The position numbers were made by a program, and so were the translations under genes. Shown here piece after piece: positions 45,169 to 52,920 of a DNA stretch of 64,000 nt (positions are counted from its first letter, which is position 1; every line of letters begins with the position of its first letter). The stretch comes from JBCBUE01 sp039818285. GTDB lineage: Bacteria; Planctomycetota; Phycisphaerae; Phycisphaerales; Phycisphaeraceae. The stretch spans positions 20,810 to 84,809 of the forward strand of contig JBCBUE010000006.1 of NCBI GenBank assembly GCA_039818285.1, read 5' to 3'. The notes under the pieces are model-generated. The model saw nothing but the letters and a program-made list of their open reading frames with translations, was not told the DNA's origin and did no database searches.

Positions 45169-46041
45169 GTGAGCGCACTCTCCAAGGCATTTGTGGTTCT
45201 GGTGACGTTCCTGGCCGTGGTCCTGGTGGCCCTGGTCGTGCCCTTCGTGGCTCAGACGGAAGACCTCAACGGCCAGATCCGGTCGCAGTCGACCCGGGCC
45301 GACGCCGCCGAGGCCAAGGCCGCTTCCGCCCAGTCCGAGATCGCCGCGATCCAGGCCGACATGGCCAGCCAGGTTCAGGGCATGCAGGCCAAGGTCAAGC
45401 AGCTCACCAGCGACCTCACCGCCAAGGACGCCCAGCTCAGCAGCGTTCGCCAGGAGCTCGAGCGCACGCGACAGGATCACGTCTCGGCCAAGGCCGCCCT
45501 CGAAGGGGCCACCACCACGTCCCAGGGCGCCACCGAGCTGCTCAAGGGCATGACCGAGCAGCTCACCGCCTCGCGTCAGCGTGAGGTTCAGCAGTCCCGC
45601 GAGAACATCGAGCTGACCGACGCCCTTCAAGAGCGGACCGCCGAGGTCGCCGCGCTGACCCGCAGCATCCGTCAGCTCCGCGAGGACTTCGCCTCGCAGA
45701 CGCAGCGCATCGGCGAACTGGAGGGCACGCTCGCCTCCCTGCCCGAGGAAGCGGTCAAGGACGTGATCGTCTCCGGCACCGAGTCCAAGCCCGTGCCCAG
45801 CGTGCCCATCGTCGGCATGGTCACCGCCGTCAGCACCGAGGGCGGCGAAACGCTCGTTCAGCTCGACGTCGGCACCAACGACGGCGTCGCTTCCAACATG
45901 GACTTCATGATCCACAGCGGCGAGACCTACAAGGGCACCGTCACCATCAGCATCGTCGACGCGGCCGAGTCCGCCGGCACGGCCGTGATCGCCGTCGGCG
46001 ACATCCAGCCGGGCGACAGCGTCTTCGCCGGCGAGCTCTGA
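45169..46041 (+). CDS. Membrane-anchored coiled-coil protein upstream of mreB
   Basis: 290 residues from the GTG at 45169. One membrane helix (AFVVLVTFLAVVLVALVVPF) is followed by a long coiled coil (about 30-200, e.g. QSEIAAIQADMASQVQGMQA, KDAQLSSVRQELERTRQDHV). The C-terminal beta domain (about 215-290) has paired motifs QLDVGTNDGVASNMDFMIHS and GDIQPGDSVFAGEL. This coil-then-beta layout recalls MreC but the sequence is distinct from mreC downstream. Position suggests a cell-shape or envelope role. Family not recognised. Confidence 0.75.
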   Translation: MSALSKAFVVLVTFLAVVLVALVVPFVAQTEDLNGQIRSQSTRADAAEAKAASAQSEIAAIQADMASQVQGMQAKVKQLTSDLTAKDAQLSSVRQELERTRQDHVSAKAALEGATTTSQGATELLKGMTEQLTASRQREVQQSRENIELTDALQERTAEVAALTRSIRQLREDFASQTQRIGELEGTLASLPEEAVKDVIVSGTESKPVPSVPIVGMVTAVSTEGGETLVQLDVGTNDGVASNMDFMIHSGETYKGTVTISIVDAAESAGTAVIAVGDIQPGDSVFAGEL

Positions 46042-46089
46042 GCCCGTCTCGACCCCGCCCACCCCTTCGGCCCCGCCGGGAGCGACCCG

Positions 46090-46224
46090 ATGTCCGACTC
46101 GTTCAACACCTTCACCCTCATGCTGCTGATCGCCTCGGTCGTCCTGATCGTTGGCATCGTCTACCTGCTCGTCCGGGCCAACGACGTCCTGGGCGGCATT
46201 GGCAACCTCTTCTCCTTCGGCTAA
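46090..46224 (+). CDS. Small single-helix membrane protein upstream of mreB
   Basis: 44 residues: MSDSFNTF, then one strongly hydrophobic helix (TLMLLIASVVLIVGIVYLLV), then RANDVLGGIGNLFSFG. GGGAG lies 6-10 bases before the ATG. It sits 48 bases after the coiled-coil gene and 192 before mreB, on the same strand and in codon use like its neighbours. It is too short for family assignment. The 192 bases that follow contain an inverted repeat GGCACGG/CCGTGCC (46334-46340, 46363-46369) and no other gene. Confidence 0.6.
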   Translation: MSDSFNTFTLMLLIASVVLIVGIVYLLVRANDVLGGIGNLFSFG

Positions 46225-46416
46225 TCCCCCGCGGCGGCCCGGCCCGCCAGGAGCCCCTTCGGCGACGATCTTGCGGCCCGCCGCCCGCGTCGACCGATGA
46301 CACCAAAGCGTGAGCGATCGACCCAACCGTCGTGGCACGGTTGAGTTACACTGCCTCGCTAGCCGTGCCGGCAAGGCCGCCGGGCGGCCCTCCCCCCTTG
46401 AGGTTGGCGGCACCGA

Positions 46417-47466
46417 ATGATCGATCGTGTGCTCAGTTGGTTCAGCGTCGACATGGGCATCGACCTGGGCACCTGCAACACCCTGGTCTGCGTCCGCGGC
46501 GAGGGCATCGTCCTCAACGAGCCGTCTGTCGTCGCCGTCAAGAAGGGCACGAACCAGGTCCTACAGAACGGCAACGCCGTCGGCTGGGTCGCCAAGGAGA
46601 TGCTCGGCAAAACGCCCGGGTCGATCACCGCCATCCGCCCGCTCAAGGACGGCGTGATCTCCGACTTCGAGATCACCGAGGCGATGCTCGGGTACTTCAT
46701 CCGCAAGGTCAACGGCCGTCAGCAGTTCGTCGGCCCTCGGGTGGTCATCGCCGTGCCCTCGGGCATCACCGCCGTCGAGAAGCGGGCCGTGCTCGACTCG
46801 GCCGAGCGGGCCGGCGCCCGGCGGGTCTACCTCGTCGAGGAACCGATGGCCGCGGGGATCGGGGCCAACCTGCCGATCGTCGAGGCGACGGCTTCAATGA
46901 TCGTCGACATCGGCGGCGGCACGACCGAGGTGGCGATCATGTCGCTGGCCGACATCGCCCAGTGCGAGTCTGTCCGCGTCGCCGGCGACGACATGGACGA
47001 GGCGATCATCAGCCACATGAAGAAGGCCTACAACCTGATGATCGGCGAGCAGACCGCCGAGCGCATCAAGATCGAGATCGGCTCGGCCGCGCCCGACGGC
47101 GACGAGCGCTCGATGGAGGTTCGCGGCCGCGACATGATCTCCGGCCTGCCCCGCAAGACCGTCATCACGAGTGAAGAGATCCGCGAGGCCCTGCAGGAAC
47201 CGTTGTCCGCGATCATCGAGACCGTCACCCGCACGCTCGAACGCTGCGAGCCGGAGCTTGCGGCCGACCTCGTCGACAACGGCATCGTCCTCGCCGGCGG
47301 CGGAGCGCTGCTCCGGGCGATCGACATCGTGATGACCAACGCTACCGGCCTGGACTGCCGCATCGCCGACGACCCCCTGACTTGCGTCGCGCGCGGCACC
47401 GCCATTTACCTCGAGCACCTCGAGGAATGGAAGCAGACCATGGAATCGGACATGGACGACGTGTGA
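46417..47466 (+). CDS. mreB: Rod shape-determining protein MreB
   Basis: 349 residues. MreB is the bacterial actin that guides lateral cell-wall synthesis. Actin-fold ATP motifs are clear: phosphate 1 DMGIDLGTCNTLV, connect and phosphate 2 ASMIVDIGGGTTEVAIMSLA, and adenosine NGIVLAGGGALLRAIDIVMT. MreB-specific stretches VVIAVPSGITAVEKRAVLDS and EEPMAAGIGANLPI are intact. It is followed by mreC and mreD in the standard order, so the cell probably makes peptidoglycan and has shape control. Confidence 0.97.
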   Translation: MIDRVLSWFSVDMGIDLGTCNTLVCVRGEGIVLNEPSVVAVKKGTNQVLQNGNAVGWVAKEMLGKTPGSITAIRPLKDGVISDFEITEAMLGYFIRKVNGRQQFVGPRVVIAVPSGITAVEKRAVLDSAERAGARRVYLVEEPMAAGIGANLPIVEATASMIVDIGGGTTEVAIMSLADIAQCESVRVAGDDMDEAIISHMKKAYNLMIGEQTAERIKIEIGSAAPDGDERSMEVRGRDMISGLPRKTVITSEEIREALQEPLSAIIETVTRTLERCEPELAADLVDNGIVLAGGGALLRAIDIVMTNATGLDCRIADDPLTCVARGTAIYLEHLEEWKQTMESDMDDV

Positions 47467-47513
47467 TCGTCTCGGGGGGCCTGCCCGCTCGTGCCTTCTG
47501 GTAAGACTGCCCC

Positions 47514-48413
47514 ATGGTGCGTTCCTGGACCTCGGGTCGCCGACCGCTCGTCATCGCCGTCCTCCTGCTGCTGATCGCGTCGCAGCTGCCGTCGGGGCTG
47601 TCGAGCCGTCTGGCCTATGTCCCCCGGGAGGTCGTCCGCTTCGTGCTCATCCCTGGGGAGGGCACGCTGCGCATGCTCGCGCTGGCCATTCGGCCCGGCA
47701 CGTCGCGTCGCCCGGCCCTGCCGCAGTCCATCGAGGCCTATCTCGCCGAGCTGGCCGCCACCGACCAGCGCGCCGCCGACGCCGCCTACGACAACTACCT
47801 CGACCTGCGCGTCGAGAACCAGCGCCTCCGCAACCGCGTTGAAGCCCTCGAAGACGAGATCCGCCAGCTCAACCTCGTGCAGGACAGCCTCGCCGGCCGA
47901 CCGCTGCGCTACCTCAACGCCCGCGTCACCGCCCACACCGCCTCGCCGACCCGCCGCACCCTCACGCTCGACCGTGGGGCTGTCGCCGGCGTGGAGGCCG
48001 GCCAGGCCGTCGTCTCGGGCGCGTCGCTCGTTGGCGTTGTTGTCTCCACCACCGGCCGTACGGCGGAGGTCAAGCTCATCAACGCCCCGGGCGAAACCCT
48101 GCTCGCCCGCCTCGCCCCGCCCGACGCCGCCGCCCCGCGCGAGCTCGTCGAACAGCTCCGCGTTACCGACGACGGCACCGCCTTCACCGCCGAGGTCCCC
48201 GTCGGCGCCCCCGTCCGGCAGGGCGACCTCGCTCACCTCGTCGATCGGCTCGGCACCTGGCCCGCCACCGCCTCCGGCCGCGTCGTCGGCGTTGTCACCA
48301 CCCTCGACGACCGCACCGACCAGCCCGTCCAGCTCCAACGCGTCGTCGTCCGCCCCATGCTCGACTTCGCCAACCTCGCTCGCGTCACCGTCGTGATGGA
48401 GGTCGAGGAATGA
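47514..48413 (+). CDS. mreC: Rod shape-determining protein MreC
   Basis: 299 residues. An N-terminal membrane helix (PLVIAVLLLLIASQLPSGLS) is followed by a coiled coil (DNYLDLRVENQRLRNRVEAL). The paired beta-barrel domains contain the MreC signature LTLDRGAVAGVEAGQAVVSG and LVGVVVSTTGRTAEVKLINA. MreC links MreB to the penicillin-binding proteins in the periplasm. It overlaps mreD by four bases (ATGA). Confidence 0.92.
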   Translation: MVRSWTSGRRPLVIAVLLLLIASQLPSGLSSRLAYVPREVVRFVLIPGEGTLRMLALAIRPGTSRRPALPQSIEAYLAELAATDQRAADAAYDNYLDLRVENQRLRNRVEALEDEIRQLNLVQDSLAGRPLRYLNARVTAHTASPTRRTLTLDRGAVAGVEAGQAVVSGASLVGVVVSTTGRTAEVKLINAPGETLLARLAPPDAAAPRELVEQLRVTDDGTAFTAEVPVGAPVRQGDLAHLVDRLGTWPATASGRVVGVVTTLDDRTDQPVQLQRVVVRPMLDFANLARVTVVMEVEE

Positions 48414-48964
48414 ACTGGGCCGTCTTCGCCGTCGCCCTCTGGCTCGCCCTCGCGCTGCGGCGCGGGCTCGAGCCGCTGCTGGCCATCCCCAACGCCGCCA
48501 CCGGCGTCGCCCCGGCGTTCGTGTTGATCCTCGTCGTCTGGGTCGCCCTGCAGGCCCCGGCCCTGGCCGCGCTCTGGGCCGCCCTCGTCGCCGGCCTGAT
48601 CCTCGACGCCCTGACCACCTACTACGACGGCCGCGGCGGGCTCATCGGCCCCCACGCGCTGGGCTGCCTCCTCGGGGCCTACGCCGTCCTGCAGATGCGC
48701 GGCATGGTCTTCCGCCAGTCCGGCCTGACCCTTGCCGTCATGACCTTCGTCGCCGGTATCTTCAGCCACCTCGCCATCGTCGCGCTGCTGGCCCTGCGCG
48801 CCTTCCCCCTCAGCCCCGCCGACCCCGTCCCCGGCTGGGACACCTCGGCCGAACTCGTCGCCCGCTTTCTGCAATTGCTCTACACGTCCGCCGCCGCCGC
48901 GCTGCTGGCGATCCTGCTGCGCCCGACGGTGAGCTGGTGGGGCTTCCCGAGCGCCAAGCGGTAA
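48410..48964 (+). CDS. mreD: Rod shape-determining protein MreD
   Basis: 184 residues, almost entirely hydrophobic with about five membrane helices (LEPLLAIPNAATGVAPAFVL, ALWAALVAGLILDALTTYYD, LGCLLGAYAVLQMRGMVFR). MreD is poorly conserved; the call rests on size, topology, the G-L-I-x-D-A pattern and the overlap with mreC. It is the last gene before a marked drop in GC content. Confidence 0.85.
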   Translation: MNWAVFAVALWLALALRRGLEPLLAIPNAATGVAPAFVLILVVWVALQAPALAALWAALVAGLILDALTTYYDGRGGLIGPHALGCLLGAYAVLQMRGMVFRQSGLTLAVMTFVAGIFSHLAIVALLALRAFPLSPADPVPGWDTSAELVARFLQLLYTSAAAALLAILLRPTVSWWGFPSAKR

Positions 48965-49085
48965 CAATTGTCGGAAAGAAGCGATACGGGTTATCCCTGC
49001 TCAGTGGCAAAAACCATGCCCGGAATGTCAATTCATGACATCGACGCGGTGCTGAACACGCCGCTGAACCTGATGATCACACTTT

Positions 49086-49124
49086 GATGACGAAAACGGG
49101 TAAGACTGCTCGCCTTTCGTCATC
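49086..49124 (+). promoter_or_regulatory. Ten-base inverted repeat in the leader of the DAC-like gene
   Basis: GATGACGAAA (49086-49095) and TTTCGTCATC (49115-49124) are perfect inverted copies 19 bases apart. Its right arm shares bases with a second possible hairpin, CTTTCG (49114-49119) with CGAAAG (49128-49133), so the two stems exclude each other. This could be an operator or an attenuator. It lies 32 bases before the ATG at 49157. Confidence 0.5.
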
Positions 49125-49156
49125 GGGCGAAAGCTCGACGCAGCCAGGAACGCCAC

Positions 49157-51472
49157 ATGCTGACTGAATCTGAGAATGTTAAAGAGAACTTCGACAGTTT
49201 CCCCTGCTTGGAGGAGTTAGGGCCTTGGGACATCTTCAGGCAGTTCCATGCCAACGAGAACCGAACGCTCAAGCAGCTCGCCGAAGGCATACACCAAGAT
49301 ATCCAAGACGACGATCGGATCGATTCGGACGCCCGGCATGTCGTTTACTTCAACTGTCCGCTTGCCAGCGACGCGATGAATCTCTGGCCCGACCGCCCCG
49401 ATCATGGTGAGGCCAGTCTGGGCCGGAAGATCACGGAGCAGTTTCATCTCGGCCTGCACCCACTCGCTCAGGTGCTTGATCTTGCTCCGCGAAAGCCAGC
49501 TCGACCCGGTGAAGCCCCGGTTCGGATGATGATCGAACTCGCCGATGACGAGGATCCTCGATCTGAATTTCTCAACAGCAACGGTTATCGACTTCGCGTC
49601 AACAACCTCGACGAGTGCCGTAGATTTCTCGAGGAAGCCGCAAAGACGCAGAAGACGCTGTCCGATCTGGATTCACGCCATCATTTCGTCAGCGCCTACC
49701 CCCATCTTGTGGCGCATTTAATCGCGAGCGTCGTCGAACTCTGCCATGACACGGAGATCGACAACTCCCACCTCAATCACATCGCCATCCTCGGCGGCAT
49801 CCTCGATAGCGTTGCCCTGGGTGACATTGCGTTCGAGGGCGGCAGCGGTGAGCAATTTCTCACGCTCCAGCGTCGACCTCACGCGCTGGGGATCTCTCTT
49901 GGCGTTCACGCATTTCACCAGGAAGAACTGACCGACGATCACCGTCGACGGCTAACCGAGACGATTGTCAGTTGGTCCGCGTTTGCGAACAGATGCCTCC
50001 TGGAGCATTCACTCAAGATCGAAGGTTTGGTGAAGGAGGGAGCTACCAATTTTTCAACTTCGCGTGCCCACGTCAAGACGTGCACGACCAAGCTCAACAA
50101 TCTGCTCAATGCTTACCCACGCAAGCTTGATAACTACCAAGAAACTCTCGATCCGGCGATCGAGATCGCAGCAATCATACTCGGCAGCCGTCCGCAAAGC
50201 GGACACAAAATCGTATCCGTCATTCAGCGGTTCTTAGTCAGAGCGTCCCTCTGCTGTGAGCTAAAGAACGAGGGAAGGAACCTGGAGTATGGGTTGCTCC
50301 TGGCCGATCCTTTCTCAGTACGCTATTGGCCCGGGTCCAAGCCGGTGCCGTGCACTCGACTCGTACCGGACGACGGCGGATTCGCTTTCGAATGGCCTCA
50401 GAGCCCGGTCGACAATGGGTTCTTCCCGCTGTCGATTTCGGCGATCTTTGAGCACATCGAGGCGACCGAGAATCCACGTCACAACTGCATCGTCTTTCCT
50501 TACGGCGGTTCCTACCAACACAACGCCCCCGACGCGGATAGCTGCCCGGCATACGTGCTGTCCTTGCTCGATTACCACCGCGCCGTTTCCGCTTCTCCGA
50601 TGCAAGCCATGTGGGGGTCGACAAGCGGTGTCTATGCTCAACTCACCGAAACGATTCCTGGAGCAATCGCTGCGCTGGTGGGGCCGGGCTCGTTGATCCG
50701 CCTGTTTATGAACGGCAACCTCGTCGCCTTCCGCGACGGTCGGGGTTGGTTGTTTAAGCGACAACTGAAAGTCGAGAAGCCGACCCTCTCTCGAACCGCC
50801 ACCCGTCTGAGCGACACTTGGTCGACCCGCGTCGATGAAAGCAGCGTCCAGCATCGAATCGACCGCGTGCTCGACGTCGTGCAGCACCTCTCCCCGCGGC
50901 TTCAGCCGCGTTCCCATGGCGGTTTTGTTGTCTATGTGCCCGATGAAGAAGTCGCGGCAAAGATCGTCTCTTCCGAACAAGGCTACACCGACGCCGGGAG
51001 TGATTGGCGAGTCAACGTGCAGATGCTTCATCGTGGCGAGATGCCCCGGTTGTCCCCTAGGGAAATGAACTGGGTCACCGGGTTCGATCTCTTGGACGGA
51101 GACTCGGCCTTGAGCATCAATGCCCCGGTCGCCAGGTTGATGCTGCGTTGTGCCGAACACGATGGCGCGATCCTTTTGGCCGGCCCCAACTGCCGTATCG
51201 TTCAGTACGGTCTGCGGGTCAATGTAGAGCCGATCAGCGAATCCGCGAGGGAAATGTACGGTTCACTGAAAGCTTACGGTGGCACCAAGCGGGTGACCTC
51301 GGCTGCGGTGGCGATCGCCGCGGGGATCGGCGCCTTTGCCGTTGCGGTGTCGTCCGATGGCCCCATCCGGTTGTTCGTGAACAACGGCCAAGGCGGCGAG
51401 GTGTTTGCCGACAAGGATGATCTGGACCGGCGAATGTTTGAGGGCGATTCCGAGAAAGATGGAAAGGTGTGA
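49157..51472 (+). CDS. Large protein with degenerate diadenylate-cyclase-like C-terminus
   Basis: 771 residues, AGGA eight bases before the ATG. No signal peptide or membrane helix. The first 450 residues are not recognised: helical, with SAYPHLVAHLIASVVELCHD and HIAILGGILDSVALGDIAFE. From about 510 a two-part region resembles the DisA_N/DAC fold. The first part is ALVGPGSLIRLFMNGNLVAF. The second part has AEHDGAILLAGPNCRIVQYG, with DGA at 669-671, then GGTKRVTSAAVAIAAGIGAF and AVAVSSDGPIRLFVNNG. In active diadenylate cyclases the GTRHR motif follows; here it is GTKRV (709-713), so catalysis is doubtful. That combination fits nucleotide-sensor relatives of the DAC fold described for conflict systems. 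GC content is near 50%, far below the neighbours, so transfer is likely. Confidence 0.7.
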   Translation: MLTESENVKENFDSFPCLEELGPWDIFRQFHANENRTLKQLAEGIHQDIQDDDRIDSDARHVVYFNCPLASDAMNLWPDRPDHGEASLGRKITEQFHLGLHPLAQVLDLAPRKPARPGEAPVRMMIELADDEDPRSEFLNSNGYRLRVNNLDECRRFLEEAAKTQKTLSDLDSRHHFVSAYPHLVAHLIASVVELCHDTEIDNSHLNHIAILGGILDSVALGDIAFEGGSGEQFLTLQRRPHALGISLGVHAFHQEELTDDHRRRLTETIVSWSAFANRCLLEHSLKIEGLVKEGATNFSTSRAHVKTCTTKLNNLLNAYPRKLDNYQETLDPAIEIAAIILGSRPQSGHKIVSVIQRFLVRASLCCELKNEGRNLEYGLLLADPFSVRYWPGSKPVPCTRLVPDDGGFAFEWPQSPVDNGFFPLSISAIFEHIEATENPRHNCIVFPYGGSYQHNAPDADSCPAYVLSLLDYHRAVSASPMQAMWGSTSGVYAQLTETIPGAIAALVGPGSLIRLFMNGNLVAFRDGRGWLFKRQLKVEKPTLSRTATRLSDTWSTRVDESSVQHRIDRVLDVVQHLSPRLQPRSHGGFVVYVPDEEVAAKIVSSEQGYTDAGSDWRVNVQMLHRGEMPRLSPREMNWVTGFDLLDGDSALSINAPVARLMLRCAEHDGAILLAGPNCRIVQYGLRVNVEPISESAREMYGSLKAYGGTKRVTSAAVAIAAGIGAFAVAVSSDGPIRLFVNNGQGGEVFADKDDLDRRMFEGDSEKDGKV

Positions 51473-51486
51473 CAAGTAGTTGTCAC
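51469..51486 (+). promoter_or_regulatory. Hairpin overlapping the stop codon of the DAC-like gene
   Basis: GTGACAA, GTAG, TTGTCAC: a seven-base perfect stem that includes the TGA stop at 51470-51472. It is followed by no T-run and lies 42 bases before the next start. It could tune expression of the downstream small gene or be an operator. Confidence 0.4.
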
Positions 51487-51527
51487 CACTCGTACACATC
51501 ATTCAATAGCCTAATCAGGAAGCAAAA

Positions 51528-51845
51528 ATGAGCGATCCCGGTTACGTTCACACGATGGAACTCCGATACCCCGTCTCGATGGACCGTCCTCTGTCCTATC
51601 GCTTGATGCGTGAGTTGGCGAAGCCCAAATACACCAGCGGGTTCGATTTTTCTCAACTCGATCCCAAGGTCTGGGATGCCAGTGAAACGGAGTTGCGTTT
51701 CGCCTTCCGTCACCTCGTAATGCATCGCCTTGTCGTTCGAAGGGCTTCTTCAGCGGGTGACGCCGCTTGGTTCCCCGAGCCGCCAACGCGGTACAAGAGA
51801 AACGCATTGCTCAAGAGTTGTCAGGCCCATGATCTATTCGATTAG
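51528..51845 (+). CDS. Small partner of the DAC-like protein, possibly winged-helix
   Basis: 105 residues, AGGA 8-11 bases before the ATG, 55 bases after the DAC-like gene and of similar lower GC. It contains LSYRLMRELAKPKYTSGFDF, WDASETELRFAFRHLVMHRL and VVRRASSAGDAAWF. The order helix, helix, beta pair reads like a winged helix-turn-helix, but no known family could be named. No signal peptide or membrane helix. Its last 12 bases overlap the end of the convergent minus-strand gene. Because the two genes share composition and strand, they are treated as one module. Confidence 0.65.
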   Translation: MSDPGYVHTMELRYPVSMDRPLSYRLMRELAKPKYTSGFDFSQLDPKVWDASETELRFAFRHLVMHRLVVRRASSAGDAAWFPEPPTRYKRNALLKSCQAHDLFD

Positions 51846-52817
51846 ATCGATTAGCGCGAAGATGACGTTGCATTTGGCGTGAGCGGAGAAGAGGATCGCG
51901 GGTGCGTCGGGGCCGGGGAGAGGGACGAAGCCTTCGAGTTCGCGCTTCGTCTCGGCCATGTCGTAGGGCGGGAAGTCGCGGAGGTCGTTAGTGGTGCCGA
52001 GCACGGTGGGCGTGAGGCGATAGCCCTCACCGGCCGTCATGTTCTGTACGAGGACGAGGGTGCCGTCGGGGCTTTGAGCCGCGCGGTCGCTCTGCTGCGT
52101 GGCGTTGCGGGCCGGCAGCCAGCGTAGGGACTGGACGAACGCGCCCGAGGGCCAGGCGTGGGCGAGGACGTCGGGGTCGGTCGTGCGCTCGGCGGCGAGC
52201 AGGGTGGCGGGGTCGTAGAGGCGGACGTGGTTGTCGGCGTCGCCGTAGTCGGCGGTGGCGACGTAGGTCTTGCCGCGGAAGGTGACGAACTCGGGGCGGG
52301 TGCCGTTGGTCGCGGCATCGTCGACGATGGTGGCGAGCACGGCGTGGTCGAGGTTGCCGTCGGCCAATGCCCGGTCGAAGTCGATGTGGAAGATGGTGCC
52401 CTTCTGGCGGACGGTGTCGCCGAGGAGGGTGCCGAAGTCGGGGTGGTGGGTCAGGCCGGTGGGGTGTGGGGCGAGGTCGACGCCGTCGCGGGTGCAGCGG
52501 ATGTCGCGGCCGGTGGGCGTGAGCCAGTACGGGTCTTCGGGCGACCACGTGAACTCGCGGATCACCCCCGTCTCCGCGTCGCCGAAGAGGTAGACAAAAT
52601 CGTTGTGGATGAACACGCCCTGCCCCGCGCCGACGCCCGGCACGGTGATCGTCGCGACGGGTTCGAGGGACAGTCGCGGCGCCCATGTCACCACCCAGGC
52701 CGCTTCGCTGCCGTGCAACTGGGCGGGTGTGGGGTGAACGCAGCCGTGCTGCGGAAGCGTGCCGGCAACGGCGGCGAGCGAGAGCGAGGCGGCGACGACG
52801 GCGTGGCGGGGGGTCAT
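51834..52817 (-). CDS. Exported propeller-like hypothetical protein
   Basis: 327 residues from the ATG ending at 52817, with AGAGG just upstream; an open frame 11 codons longer has no better site. The signal peptide (AVVAASLSLAAVAGTLPQHG) ends near a Cys and could be a poor lipobox. The body has beta-propeller-like motifs: GQGVFIHNDFVYLFGDAETG, VIREFTWSPEDPYWLTPTGR and FVTFRGKTYVATADYGDADN. The family is not recognised. GC content returns to the chromosomal level here. Confidence 0.7.
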   Translation of the reverse strand: MTPRHAVVAASLSLAAVAGTLPQHGCVHPTPAQLHGSEAAWVVTWAPRLSLEPVATITVPGVGAGQGVFIHNDFVYLFGDAETGVIREFTWSPEDPYWLTPTGRDIRCTRDGVDLAPHPTGLTHHPDFGTLLGDTVRQKGTIFHIDFDRALADGNLDHAVLATIVDDAATNGTRPEFVTFRGKTYVATADYGDADNHVRLYDPATLLAAERTTDPDVLAHAWPSGAFVQSLRWLPARNATQQSDRAAQSPDGTLVLVQNMTAGEGYRLTPTVLGTTNDLRDFPPYDMAETKRELEGFVPLPGPDAPAILFSAHAKCNVIFALIDLIE

Positions 52818-52920
52818 CGCCTCTACGTTAGCCGCGGCGGAATTGTCCACTGCATCCCCATCGGCTGCGTGGGTCGACGGTTCGTGAGATGTTGGTGAGA
52901 GGCGGGGCGTGGAGGTGGCG

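Noticed and set aside
49017..49088. A 23-codon frame (MPGMSIHDIDAVLNTPLNLM...) upstream of the DAC-like gene
   Set aside because: No ribosome binding site, very short, and it overlaps the hairpin region; it may be a relic of a longer gene but nothing supports expression.
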